Under the pieces are notes generated by a model, which was not told where the DNA came from, made no database searches, and was given only the letters and a program-made list of their open reading frames with translations. This document shows positions 33,381 through 45,305 of a DNA stretch of 64,000 nucleotides, piece after piece (the stretch's first letter is position 1; every line of letters begins with the position of its first letter). Position numbers and translations under genes: made by a program. The stretch comes from Agapanthus africanus (taxonomy: Eukaryota > Streptophyta > Magnoliopsida > Asparagales > Amaryllidaceae), in the NCBI GenBank assembly GCA_030015575.1, contig JASDDO010000016.1:178186815-178250814 (forward strand), written 5' to 3'.

Positions 33381-36350
33381 ATGTTATGCCATAATCAAGA
33401 TAATAATATGGATGCATTGACCGAACCTGCTTATTATACTGAGCTGGGGAACGCTGGTTCCGCTCTCACTTATAATTGTTATAAGTCCGGGCAGGAAATA
33501 GGGGAATATCCGGATTCCCATACCACCCAATCGAAGAAAGTGCATGTTGATGCATCTTCTTCGGGTGTGTTCATTACCGAGAACTGTTTCTCAGTATCCT
33601 ATACGTCCTGAGTATGTGATACCAGATCAGGATCCCGCATATGTAATATATTACATGAGCTACAGAATGGTAGAGAACTGAGAATGGGTGATATATCTCT
33701 AAGAGTTAGAGAATGGTGCAATTGTTGCAGCCAAGTCAGTTGGCAGATATGACCTTGTATTAATACATTGATTCTGAACGAATGTTATTACATACCGAAC
33801 CTGATATACAACATTACATCGGTTTCTTTATTAAGTTAAAGAAGGATATAATTCTGTAATGCAGGATAATGTTGTGAACATTTTCCAGAATCAAGAGTTG
33901 ATTGGATCAGACACGATATATAATGGCATATACGTTCTAAATCAAACCACAATTCAAAGTATATAGAACACACACAAGAGGAGTAGTTCAGAAATGAACG
34001 AATCTTTCTTGTGGCATTATAGACTAGGTCATATCAATGCGACACGACCAGCTAAGTTATATAAGGATGAATATGAGAATCTGTTCGAATTTTCATCTTA
34101 TGATACTTGTCAGTCTTGTCTCAAAGGTAAAATGACCAATACTCCGTTTACTGGAAACAAAAAAAGAGTTGCTGAACTATGGGGACTGATACATGGTGAT
34201 GTATACGGTCCTATGTCTACAAATGCCTGGGTTAGTTCTTTGTTCTTCATTACATTCATCGACTATCTTTCATGATTCGGATATGTGTTCCTGTTGAAAA
34301 ACAAGTCTGAAACTTTTGAGAAACTCAAGGAATATAAGCTTGAAGTTAAGAACCATACGGGTAGAAGTATTAAGTCCTTCGATGTGATCGAGGAGTAGAA
34401 TACTTGCGCATGGAGTTCTTGGAGTTTCTAAAAGGAGAATGTGATTCTCTCTCAGCTTACTCCTTCGAGTACACCACAACACAACGGTGTACCGGGGCGG
34501 AGGTATCGCACCCTATGAGATATTGCGCGCTTTATGATGAGTACTGCTGAGTTACCTATTTCCTTTTGGTGTTATGCACTTGAGAAGCTGCATACCTATT
34601 GAATGGGGTTCCAACCAAATCAGTGCCTACCACTCCATATGAGATATGGTATTGGAAGAGACCATGTCTTAAATGAGTTAAGATATAAGGTTGTCCGGCC
34701 TATGCTGAAAAGCAAAATCCGGACAAGCTCGAGGCAAGGTCTGTTCTGTAGGTTTGTTGGATATCCCAAACATTTGCGAGGGTATATCTTCTACCTAACC
34801 GAGGAGCAAAAAGTGTATTGTTTCTCAGCATGCCACCTTTTTAGAAAAGGAATTTCTTGTGAAGAAATTTGTGGTCATGAGGTAGAACTGGAAGGAGTTC
34901 CAGCTAGAAAAACTAACAGCTGATGATTTGGTGATACCAAAGGATTCAATAGTCTCCAACGAACCTCAGCCTCTCCGCGAATCTGGTAGGGTTCCTCATC
35001 CACTTGAGAGATACTACGGTCTTCTCGGTGACAGTGGGAACGAGGATTGCATCATGGTAGATGATGGCCCAACTAGGTTCATACAGGCCATCACAAGTGG
35101 AGACTTTGTGAAATGGCTGGATGCTATACGATCAAAGATGGAATCTATGTACACCAACAAAGTATGACTTTGCATGTTGCACCTGAAGGGGTAAAACCCA
35201 TTGGGAGCAAATGGATCTTGAGAAGATTCTTGGTATAGATGGAAAAGTTGAGACTTTCAAAGCTATGCTTAAGTCCATCAGGATTAAAGCAGGCATTGCG
35301 GAGTTGGAACATCTATTTTGATATGGTAGTCAAAGAGTTTGACTTCATCAAAAAGGTAGATGAACCTTATATATACAAGAAGGTAGTAGAGAGTAAGGTT
35401 GTCTTCCACGTATTGTACGTAGATGACATACTCTTGATAAGAAATGGTTTCTTATGCTACACTCGGTCAAGCTCCTCTTATCACGAGGATTCTCCATGGA
35501 AGATCTGGATGATACCTACTACATCTTGTAGATTATGATCTATGGTGATAGATCTAAGTGGATGTTGGGAGTGTCCCAAATCCAGGTACATTAACACCAT
35601 ACTAAAGGGGTTTAGTATGGAGGATTCTAAGCGTGGTGGTTCGCCCACTTACCGAGGAATCACACTCTCCAAAAAGATATCTTCCAAGACTGATTTGGAG
35701 AGAGATCGCATGCAAGGGATACCCTATGCTTCGGAAGTAGGCTCTATCATGTATGCGATGTTATGTACCAGACTAGATATAGCTAAATCACTAGGTATAG
35801 TGATCAGGAATCAATCGGATCTTGGGAGAATCACTGGAAAGCTGTGGAGGACATTCTTAAGTACTTGAGAAGCACTAAAAGAAAGTTCTTCGTTCGAGCT
35901 TCCAGAGTGATAAGGACGACTGAAAGTCAGTCACAGGCTTTGTCTTTATCCTCAGTGGAGGGACGGTATGTTAGAAGAGTTCCAAGCTAGATACCGTGGC
36001 ATACTAGACGATAAAGGCTGAATACATCGCTACCAACGATGCTGCCAAAGTGGTTGTCTGGGCATTTCTGGTTCATGAGATTAACATGGTTCCTACCATT
36101 GAGCGTCCAATAACTGTTATTGTAATAACAATGGAGTTGTAGCTTTAGCCTAGGAACACCGGTCCCATCAGCGATCCAGACATATTCTGAGGACAGTATC
36201 ACCTGATCAGGGAGATGGTTGATCTCCAAGGGATCGAGGTTAGGAGAGTAGACCCGAAGAGTAACACGGCGGATCCACTCACAAAGGACTTACCGTAGAG
36301 AGACTTCTATAGGATGTTGAGTATGAGATACTGCAACAAATGGCCTTAGT
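33381..36350 (+). pseudogene. Decayed Ty1/copia gag-pol (element F)
   Basis: Collinear remnants on the plus strand. Most of Gag is deleted, with a degraded zinc-knuckle trace near 33470. Protease is broken by a stop (33600-33650). The GAG-pre-integrase/HHCC region and integrase start are at 33994-34275, and integrase fragments continue to about 34900 with stops and shifts. Next come a linker with PLERYYG (34928-35167) and an RT from which the block between the KWI and YGLKQ-like regions is deleted (about 35229-35290), while YVDD is still visible near 35420. RNase H pieces run to 36300. None of the enzymes can be made. Confidence 0.88.
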
Positions 36351-36352
36351 AC

Positions 36353-36363
36353 AAGTGGGAGAT
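36353..36363 (+). other. Element F polypurine tract
   Basis: AAGTGGGAGAT directly before TGTTAGTTATATG, the start of the 3' LTR. Confidence 0.9.
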
Positions 36364-36463
36364 TGTTAGTTATATGTATGCCCTAGAGGCCATTACTGTA
36401 CATGTGATGTATATTGTAGTGGATGCTTGGACATATATAGGGAGGACTTTCTTGCTCTATGAT
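36364..36463 (+). repeat. Element F 3' LTR, first 100 bp only
   Basis: Matches the first 100 bp of G's LTR (40015 onward; GTATGCCCTAGAGGCCA). It breaks at 36463 where gypsy element H begins; the rest should lie beyond the right edge. ATGAT at 36459-36463 is the likely H target duplication. Confidence 0.85.
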
Positions 36464-38142
36464 TGATCTTAAATTCCTTGTCGTGTTTGGAAAATGTAGA
36501 ATATATCACAACCAAAGAAATTTATAAAAACCGCAATCAATAATCGGTGTCTTTTGTAGGTTCATTTAGCGAGTGCGGATCGTCCACAGGGAAAGTGTGA
36601 TTCGTTCGTAGTCGTTTTAGTTGAGTTGAAAATTAAAAGATAAAAGAAAATGATTCAATAATTGTGAAATTTAGTTTCAAGAATCATCTAAAATCAAGAA
36701 ATACTAAAGACCAAGAAGATGTTGAAATCGAATGAATTATCAAGATTTGTAAAGAGGCTTGTAGGAATCGATGCAATTGATAGTGATGATGAATACTAAT
36801 GATTATGATTTCTTATCTATGGAGGATTTGTTGCTAGATCGATGACGATCAATGAGGTTTTGGGATCTATTGAAGAAACTAGGGTTTCTCCATCATCATC
36901 TCTTGTCCTTTCATTGATTATCATTCAAATTCTAGCCTCTAGCAAATTAAATCACAGATCGTTGATCTCTAATTTGGAGCGAAGAAAGCAATCTCGCTCA
37001 AATTAGGTTTTGGATGATTCAATTTCCTAAAGTTTACAAAACTTATAAGACTTAAGAATCGTTCAAGAATTTCATCAACATCATCTACCTATTCTCTCGA
37101 TTCCTCCACAAGCGGAGTTTTCACTCAAATATCATGAAAAAGAAAAGAATCAAGACTCAATCACTCTTCATAATGCAAGAATGTAAAGATAAGCAAGATT
37201 TATAATCTTCACCTTTATTAATCGATGATTAGTTATAAGAATTGAGGAGAGAACTAAATCGTCGAAATTAGCTTCACATCGTCTTCTTGAGTCGCGGATC
37301 GTCGTGGATCTCTTGCTCGGATGAAGATCGGCGTTGCTTCAAAGGATCATCGAAGGCTTGCTTGATTTGGTACTCGATGGATCTTGGTTTGGATCAAATT
37401 GTGTCACTCAATTTGTTTAGAATTGATTTGGATCTTGCCAGAAATTTTACCCTAATTAATGAACAACCATTAATGAAGCCTTATGTGCCTTTTTACAGTT
37501 TTCCCTCAAGCTTCCCTTAGAAGCTAGGTCAATCTTCCCTTGGAAGCTAGGTAGTTGAAGAGAAGATTCTAGATTAAGGTAGTTATCTAGCTTACAAGAG
37601 AAGACTTGCTGTTGGAGGGAAGCTTCTGGAGAATTCGAGGAACTAATGCGTCTTGAAGAAGTTTGGTTGTTGAGCGGAGAGGCCTCGGGAAAAGTTCTGC
37701 CGCCGACGAATCGGATCGGCCTGACTCGGCCGCGGATCCGCGGCCGTTTGGTGGAGTTGCTGCATGGAAATTTCTGTGTTGTTTGATGTTGGCTTTATGG
37801 CACTTTCCTGATGTCTGGAATATTTTTATACTTTCTTGTTTACTTCCAGATCACAAGTCTTGGACTTGATGTATTTTATCAGCACTTTTAGCAGTTCCGG
37901 CTCTTTTACCTGGAGAATTTCCTGCACACAATCTCGAGACAAGGGTTGATATATACAGATCAATGCAAGTAGTAATAAACACTTAATTTCCCTTTAGAAT
38001 GTCGATTATAACTATAACACAGGTTATTTGGTATTTTCCAGATGAATTCGTAATCTGTGTTATAATTACCATAAACACCTATATATGAGTGATAAGAGTA
38101 GGGAAATTAACGTGTTAAGAATGCACTATTTTCGACTGATCA
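36464..38142 (-). repeat. Element H LTR
   Basis: Starts TGATCTTAAATT and ends CGACTGATCA on the plus strand, so TGATC...GATCA form its terminal inverted repeats. It contains GATCGTCCACAGGGAAA near 36589, a motif I associate with this gypsy branch, and a perfect GC palindrome at 37727-37746. The left boundary is inferred from where F's LTR stops; the other LTR is not in the window. Confidence 0.7.
37727..37746. repeat. Perfect 20-bp palindrome in gypsy LTR
   Basis: CGGCCGCGGATCCGCGGCCG, self-complementary over all 20 bases. It is followed by TTTGGTGGAGT, resembling the flank of the GC hairpin in copia element D (TTTGGTCGAGT). Confidence 0.85.
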
Positions 38143-39638
38143 AATTCCCCCAAACTTAATTTTGGTCGTCTCGAGCAAACGTCTTTTATTTTATTTAAGA
38201 GAAGGAGAAAATATAAGAAAAAGAAAAACTAACTAGCACACTTTCGTAGGCAACACGATGGCACTGAGCACGTGCAACAAGCCTTTAAACCTCTAGGTGT
38301 CCCTAGTAGGAGGAGTGTTGTCTCCTGAAGGTTTTCAGCAGATTGCACCCACAAAATCCCATAATGAAAGGAAGAATGTGAAAGTTACATGTAAAGATCA
38401 GAATTGTAAAAGAAAGACTTCGAAAATTAGAGTTTCCAACTAATACTAGCTTTTCGTTTGTCATGAGCCTTATCTTAATAGTCACGAAAAAATGTTAGAA
38501 ATCACGTCATCCCTCAATAAAACATCGTCTTTATTTTTCATTCCTACCTTTCTTCCAAACATTGATCATATACCCCTACGTGTGTGAACTGGACATCCCT
38601 ACACTCAGAGAATTCAATTCAAGCTATCATACTCTTATCCATCTTTCTCAGTACTTTTCAATTAATGAATATTTAGATGGATTTGCTCACACATTTTTCA
38701 TGCGACCGTTAATACTTCTTGAGGTACTAACCGATCGATTACTCATGTGCTTGCTGATTATGCGTATTAGTATTTTCCTCGTCTTGCAACACCTAAGGCT
38801 TAACAGTGACTCCCAAACCAGTTGGTCTAAGGAACTAGGTGATGAAGCACCCTCGCTATATTTTTTTTATTGCTGCCTTGGTGATAACAAAACCAGTGTT
38901 CATTTTTCTTTTCACCATTTTATCTTTTATACTCCATTTATTATTTCCTTCATACTTTGGCTTTTAGACAAGAGCATTTCAAGGTATCCTCTACTATCCC
39001 GAGCTTCAAGACGTGTGTAAGTGCGTATAGTAGGGTATCAACATTCAAATGTTTGGCTTCCAGAATAGAAACTATTTTTCAGACTTATTTTTATCTTCAG
39101 ATTAGTGACTTCTTTCATCTTACTAACTCTTGGGACAACGGCTCATAACTACTTATTACTAGTTCGTTTAAGAAAACTTCTAACTTTCTAGGTTTTCTTA
39201 AACTTTCTAATCTTTTGGATGTAATTTTTCACTATCTAATCTTTTATTATAAAATTCAATATTAAATATTTTTATTTTTTAATTTTTTTAAAACATTTTT
39301 ATATGTTTTATATGTTTTGTGCTTATGCAAAGTATGATGCAAAGTGATGCGTAAATAAGCACAAAGCTCCCCCAAACTTGTTTTCAACAGTGTCCTCACT
39401 GTTGCTACTTGTTAAAGATCAGAAGCCTATAAACTTGGGAGGCAAAAATTGTTAAAGGGAATATGAAATATGATCGTGAAAATCTCTCCCAAACTTATTC
39501 TTTTATTTATGTACAAATTTTTTTTATTATATATATTTTTTATTTTTTTATTTTTATAAAATGTATGTACAAGTTGACTCACCTCCATTCTAAAAATGTG
39601 ACAAAATTACTAAGTCATGGAGGTGAGGTGGAGGAAAA
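38143..39638 (-). other. Spacer between integrase and LTR of element H
   Basis: AT-rich, no recognisable protein. On the minus strand a GACACTGTTGAAAACAAG motif followed by TTTGGGGGAG lies near 39370-39400 and the terminal purine tract AAGTTTGGGGGAATT abuts the LTR at 38143-38157. A 152-codon open frame runs antisense to the element (38562-39020, plus strand). Some Tat-type elements carry an antisense gene here, but I see no homology that proves it. Confidence 0.5.
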
Positions 39639-40013
39639 TCAGTCATTATAAAGCGGCTCCTGTAAAAACAGGTGCTCCTCCGAGGGGTCAGTGGAAAAAT
39701 ACGGTTTTAGTCTATGTCCATTCACTTTAAAAGTTGTACCGTTTTCAACATTTTCTACCTCAACTGCCCCGTGTGGGTATACATACCGCACAACAAAAGG
39801 TCCTTTCCAACGAGATTTTAGCTGACCCGCATGAAGATGGAGTCGTGAATCATAAAGAAGGACATGTTGATCAGATGTAAAAGTTTTTCTCAAAATGTTT
39901 TTATAGTGAAATACCTTAGTCCGATTCTTTACAATCACTGCATTATCATAAGCTTCATCGCGGAGTTCGCTTAGCTCGTTTAATGGCAGCTTCCGAAAGT
40001 TGCAGGCTTGATG
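39639..40013 (-). pseudogene. Gypsy integrase C-terminal fragment (element H)
   Basis: Open for about 124 codons from the break at 40014 to a stop at 39639. It shows NELSELRDEAYDNA, VLLYDSRLHL, LKSRWKGPF, PHGAVEV and NGTTFKVNGHRLKP, the typical C-terminal domain of Athila/Tat-type Ty3/gypsy integrase, whose job is binding and joining element DNA to the genome. The catalytic core is missing here because G has been inserted. This part has no stop or shift, so H was fairly young when G landed. Confidence 0.85.
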
Positions 40014-40014
40014 T

Positions 40015-42229
40015 TGTTAGTTGTATGTATGCCCTAGAGGCCAGTATTGTACAGATGATGTATATTATATTGGATGCTTGGACATATATAGAGAGGACTT
40101 TCTTTCTCGATATGATAGTATGCTATCTGGTTGCTCTTTACTTTAACATGTATACTTTTCTCTTTATACTGTTTTATAGTTACATGTTGGTAAAGCCCTT
40201 AGGATGTGTACTTGACTACATGGACTATGATGCGGATCATACTAGTGGGGACATGGTAGTCCATAAGTACATCCTTCAAGGTCCCTAGTCGTGGGTGTAT
40301 CGAGACGAGGCATCGATATACCAGTGTAGACTAGCGTATACGCTTCTCGACCCATGAGATGGGCGATGGATGATCCCATATCCATTGGTGTTTGACATCA
40401 GAGATGGTATACAGGTGCTCAGTGGAGACTGTGTACATTGGACGGACTCGCCGAGAACTCCCAGATGGTATTATACCTCACGTCAGATGGCAGTTTTCTG
40501 GTGACACTTGTGCAGGTTAGTCTGTAAACCCGAGATCGTCATATAGTCTTGTGTGATTCCTACTGTGCTTTGATTTCCACCTTACCACGTCCATGAAGGA
40601 GTGAAAAACGGTGGTTTTTGGGTACAGTCCCGAGTCACATGGAGGCAATAAGAGATAGGAGGGGTTTCGTCTCTCCCGGTATTGGGGGTTGATGTTGCGC
40701 TGTGCTCGATTGGCCATAATAGGGAAGTCCCTGGCAAGGGATGATTAGAGATTTACTGGAAAGTGTTACCAGTAGTTTCTCGACCCGTTATGGGCCTCAC
40801 ATCGGCACGACTTATCGGTTATTGGGGTCTGACGTTTACCACCCCTAGACTTGATATGCGACATATCAGACGAGGAGACCGGACTGTACGGGAAGTGTTC
40901 CCGGCAGGCTTTTATAGGAGTTGGAGCGAGCTTGCTTGCTGATCTTCTGATCGCTCAATACCCGGATAGCCGTTACGTCCAGCTAGTACCGCTGACGGCT
41001 TGTGGGTGCTTGATGTGATCATCGCCTACTGCCGGCGAATTGATGAGTCTTTAGAGTCCTACATAGAGGTTTTACTGGCTCAGGCAAAACAAAATAGGAG
41101 CGCATATGTGATATGTGCGGGACCGAGAATAATGCGTGTATGTGATACCGTATTCTATTCTCGTGACTTTTTGTATCGATCGGTTATATATGATATAGCC
41201 GGGTTATCGAATCAAGTGTTGATTCGATAAGTCGATACATTGGATGTTAGTCGGTTATATGTGATATGACCGGATTATTAAGTCAAGTGTTGATTTTATA
41301 ATTTATTGTATAATTGTATATTTGATATACTAGTTTACATTAACTATCACTTGTTCACTTTAGGTATTTTCTCATATGCACACTTGAATATATATATATA
41401 TGATATATATATTAAAAGTGTTTTCTTTTGTATCATGGTTGATGATACACTAAACATGGGTGTGTAAGACATACACCATACTATATAAGATGGTGATTAA
41501 TATTTATTTAAGCTAATTACAAATTAGTGGTGCTTAGGTCATAAGCATGAAGCTTGTAGAAGCTTGTGGATGCTTTGACAAAGTCCACTAAATTTTTTTT
41601 ACTTTAGATTTTTATTAACCTAACCATTTTCATTTAGCTATGGTTATGGCTCTATAAGGGTTAGTATATGATACTCACTCACCATGGTTACCTTACTCAC
41701 TTGATCATTATCCTCATCTCTTTCTTTTGTTCTTCTTCTTCATTGTGAAAAAGAAAAAGCTTGCTAAGGTTTGATCCAAAGTGAGAAAGATTGTGAGAAA
41801 TAAAATTCTAAAGATAACCCACTTCCTATTTCTCCATCCTCTACTAGACTAGCACTTTAGCTTAGGGTGTTTGCTTCACTAATTCTCAAGTTAGTGAAGT
41901 AGAAGCTTGAGTTGGGATCCCTCGACGTAGATCATCTTCGGCCTCGAATACTTCAAGCAAGGACGCGTCTTTCGCCTCGTGAAGCCATGCAAGGGTTCGG
42001 AAGAACCATGATCATAGCGAAGGGACTTCAACAAGGAGCTATAGAAGTGAAGGACCGATCTACAAAGGTTGTATTTCGTATTCAGTTAGTTGTAAACATA
42101 GTTTACTTGCATATGAAACCCTAATTTTCTAGCAACGATCTTGTTTAGGGTTATTCGGCACGGCTAAAATTTTAAACGGGCATGTTTGATGCTTCCTTAA
42201 CCCTTGTTAGTGTGCCTAGTAACCCTACA
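40015..42229 (+). repeat. Element G 5' LTR
   Basis: TGTTAGTTGTATGTATG...GTAACCCTACA, 2215 bp, related to F's LTR. It carries a palindrome near 41101-41119 (GCATAT/ATATGTGC) and a CGGTTATA/TATAGCCG hairpin near 41180-41205. Its heat-shock-like motif (GAAgcTTGtaGAAgcTTG near 41550) is imperfect. Confidence 0.9.
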
Positions 42230-42230
42230 G

Positions 42231-42243
42231 TGGTATCAGAGCC
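42231..42243 (+). other. Element G primer binding site
   Basis: TGGTATCAGAGCC one base after the LTR. Confidence 0.95.
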
Positions 42244-42428
42244 TAGCTAGAGCATTAGGCGATGTGTTAACGAAGTTAAAACTCCGAACGAACCCAAACA
42301 CGTCAAGATGAACCCCTCTCTGTACATTTTTTAAAATCTGTGTTTTTTCAGAATTAAAAATGCTCAAAAAAATCAGCAGGGAAATATAAGGGTTACCACA
42401 AAATACGAGCCCTCAACTCCGTACAGGC

Positions 42429-42475
42429 GCCGCGGAACCGCGGTCCCACCCCACTTCTGGCGGCGGTTCCGCGGC
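42429..42475 (+). promoter_or_regulatory. GC-rich hairpin near the primer site (element G)
   Basis: GCCGCGGAACCGC (42429-42441) and GCGGTTCCGCGGC (42463-42475) pair over 13 bp, about 190 nt after the primer site. Confidence 0.8.
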
Positions 42476-43674
42476 CGTAAAGATGAATTGTGAGCAGTGT
42501 TTTGTGCAGTAACCTCCGTAGCTATTCCTATATATTTCTGGGTATTTTTAAATCTGACTCAAGTGTTGAGTATTTTGTGGTATATTTTGAAATCGTCGAT
42601 TCGATCGGAGAATTTAATTTTGTTATGTTATTCCGGATAATTTAGAAAGTATTAAAATGTTCGAACGGATATCATTAACTCAATTTTTCCCGGCACGAAA
42701 AACATTCAAGTGTTGAATTTTTCTCGGGTTTAAATCTTTCGGAAAAACGTGTATGTGACGCGATGGACCCTCTAGAAGACAACAAAACTTAACTCGATTA
42801 TATGACCGTCTTGAACTGCCTTTTGAACCTTAGAGTTTAGGGCAGTCCGGCGTGCCACATGTGAGGCGTTGGCTTGACCCTTCTACGGCTGGACCGTTGC
42901 TACTGTGACGTATTCTAGAATTTTTGAACTCCGCTCAAGTGTTGAGCTATTTAGGAAATCTTGGGTATTTGACTATTCTATCGGAAAGTTTAATACGGTC
43001 TATTTATCTGGAATGTGATACAATATGTGGAATTCATACAGTTAGGCATGAAATGCGAAATATATGATATTTCGGATTTACGATGTCTAAAGAGATTGTG
43101 GATTCCAAATGTTGTAGTTTTACACTTTCTTTTCTGTGACCGTAAGTGTAATATGTGATATCGCCGGTTTCGTTGCTATATGTCAACGACAATTGGGATG
43201 CGCATATTTACTTACGTTGATGACATGTGAAGTTATATGTTGCTTGATATGTTATATTGGATCGTCGCGTTCTGAATAGCCGGGTTTTTTTCCTGTGAGA
43301 TGAGAGTTTTTATTTTCATTCATGTAAAATTAAATGTATGTAATATTCTTTTATTGGGGCACTTCCGGGATGAGGTTGATGTCACATTTTGTATATTATT
43401 TACTTTTTCGCACTAGGATAGACCCAAGGAGGAGAGCACAAGTAACTGGGTTCTGGAGTCCAGTGGGAGACCAACTCGAGGAGTCGAGTCCGGGTCTCCT
43501 AACTCTAGAATAGGTAGGGTTGCTTGCCGCTCTCGTAGGGGTCTAGGGGTGTGGGTTTGGCTATTCATCGCGACCGTGGAATCCGTGTTTTATAGAGGCT
43601 TAAAATAAAACACGGACGTCCTAGAATATCCAATGTTTCATATGTTTCTTCTTCTGCGATATCTGTGATATGAT

Positions 43675-43679
43675 CATTT
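43675..43679. repeat. Target duplication of C, left copy
   Basis: CATTT before C's 5' LTR; the partner is at 63097-63101. Confidence 0.92.
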
Positions 43680-44598
43680 TGTTGGAGATAGTGCCCTCAT
43701 AGTCAATTATTGGATCGCAGGTACGTGATTGCAATGATTGCGGAGGACCTATCCCGGTAGGACAGTCTTACTTGAAATGATAGTATGCTATCTGGTTTGC
43801 CTTTATCAGTCGTGTACATGTTCAGGTGACTGATTGCATGTTACACTTTGATAGAGCCCTTAGGATCTTGCTTTACTACCAACAGTATGAGGGCGATCAT
43901 ATACGTGAGAGTTGGGTAGTTTATATGCATATCCTTAATTGTGGTCCCTAGTCGTGGGAGTTTCGAGACAGGGCATCGATACTCCGGAGTAGACTAGTGT
44001 GTACAGTCGAGACCCCGACGAGGGGCGGTGGCCGGTCTCACAAGCCACTGGTGTCAGTTGGATCACCTAAGATGTATACAGGTGCTCATTGGGTTATGAG
44101 TACACCGGACAGGACTCGCCGGGAATCTGCTAGTTAGTATTATATCTATCGTCAGATAGCAGTTCCCTGGTGACATGTGTACAGGTTAGTTCATCGACCT
44201 GAGGTCGTCATTTGTCTCGTGTGAGTTCCCACTGTGCTTTGATTTCTACCCTACCACGGCTCAAAGGAGTCGTGCAAACAGGTAGCTTTTGGGTACAGTC
44301 CCGAGCCATATGGAGGCACGTGAGCGGATCGGCAGGGGATTCGTCTCTCCCGGTATTGGGGGCGAGATCGTGCTGTGTCTAGGAGAGCCATTACGCAAAG
44401 CCCTCGGCCGAGGCAGGAGATTTACTGGTAGGTATTCCAGTAGTATCTCAGGGCGTTCTGGGCTACACTCCGACACGACTTATACTGCTAATGGGGGTCT
44501 GACGTTACTAGCCCTCTAGGCGGATATGCGATACTCATTGACGAACGGACCGGACTGTATATACATTGTCACTGTTAGGCTCAGTAGGGTTTTCGGAG

Positions 44599-44644
44599 GA
44601 GTTCGCTCATCGGTCTCCCTTGAGTTCGCTCCTCGGCCACCCTT
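44599..44644 (+). repeat. Imperfect 23-bp tandem repeat in C LTR
   Basis: GAGTTCGCTcaTCGGtCtCCCTT followed by GAGTTCGCTCCTCGGCCACC and CTT; also present in the 3' LTR near 61866-61911. Confidence 0.8.
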
Positions 44645-44813
44645 GAGGTCAGTCCATGGGCAGCCGTTACGCATAGCTAGTGCCGCTGACGGTTTGTGGT
44701 TAAACCCACTGCCAGGGTGCTGACGAGTCATTAGAGTCCCCCACAGACAGTTTCCCAAGTTCGGGCGAAACGTTGTAGAGGCCGTATGGTTTTATGGCAG
44801 GGTTCGGAAAATG

Positions 44814-44833
44814 CACGTGCGTTTACGCACGTG
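44814..44833. repeat. Perfect palindrome with two G-boxes in C LTR
   Basis: CACGTGCGT and ACGCACGTG arms, 9 bp each, around TT. Each outer end is a CACGTG/G-box core. Homologous in position to the ACGTGC palindrome of D and E. Repeated in the 3' LTR near 62081-62100. Confidence 0.75.
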
Positions 44834-45098
44834 TCGATTTTCGGACAGATGATACTGGTCGGCTTTGGTTTAAGCCGGATCCGAGTATTATATTGAGTAG
44901 GTATAATATCTTTGTCTCAGTTGCATTTGTATTCGGTCGTAATACAAATGCGGGTATATTTATACAGTTTCGGGGTTGTCCTGAAATTCGTTTCAGGATC
45001 ACTTTTGGAAGTTGCCAGTTTCCAGTTTTCTATCAGCCGTCTTTTAACATTCGGTTAAAGACGGATTTATCTTTTCTTCAGATATGAGTGAGTCATCA

Positions 45099-45116
45099 TT
45101 CTAGAAGCTTCTAGAA
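45099..45116 (+). promoter_or_regulatory. Perfect four-unit heat-shock element in C 5' LTR
   Basis: TTCtaGAAgcTTCtaGAA, about 180-200 bp upstream of a TATATAT box at 45299-45305: a plausible heat-driven promoter. Confidence 0.7.
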
Positions 45117-45298
45117 GTGATGATGAGGCATATGACTCATTAGTGCATTAATGGTTTCATTAAAGGCATGATGAGGTGTTTAAGTGACTCATGGTTTTCA
45201 TTAATGAGTTTTGTTTAGCTAAGGATATTTCTTCTTGATCTTTTGAGTGAGAAGCTTTCTTATACTCACCCTTTGCTCCTACACTCACTCTCCTCCTC

Positions 45299-45305
45299 TA
45301 TATAT
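45299..45305 (+). promoter_or_regulatory. Candidate TATA box of C
   Basis: TATATAT within CTCCTCTATATATGATAAG, followed by a CT-rich stretch typical of plant core promoters. The same in the 3' LTR at 62566-62572. Confidence 0.5.

Larger units (their letters stand above)
18675..36463 (+). mobile_element. Element F: decayed Ty1/copia element, host of A/B, E and H
   Basis: Plus-strand element. The 5' LTR lacks its start (cut by B) and is interrupted by E (20557-30204). The primer site is at 30297, decayed gag-pol at 33381-36350, the polypurine tract at 36353-36363, and the 3' LTR begins at 36364 but is cut at 36463 by gypsy element H. Many stops and deletions in pol mark it as the oldest copia element here. 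Its LTR and leader most resemble those of G. Confidence 0.88.
36464..40014 (-). mobile_element. Element H: Ty3/gypsy element (Athila/Tat branch), 3' part only
   Basis: Minus-strand element whose 3' end is in the window: integrase C-terminus (39639-40013), spacer (38143-39638), purine tract and one LTR (36464-38142). Its 5' part is separated by the insertion of G at 40015 and lies outside. It is the only gypsy element here. The placement rests on the integrase tail and on the AAGTTTGGGGGA purine motif. Confidence 0.8.
42244..43679 (+). other. Element G leader, first part
   Basis: Non-coding. It contains the GC hairpin 42429-42475, regions aligned with F's leader and the module CACTTCCGGGATGAGG...GACCCAAGGAGG (about 43359-43440). 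It ends at C's target duplication CATTT (43675-43679). Confidence 0.75.

Noticed and set aside
44261..44758. Several open frames of 65-80 codons in C's LTR (and copies near 61528-62025)
   Set aside because: Antisense-overlapping frames in GC-rich LTR DNA; conserved only because the two LTRs are young copies.
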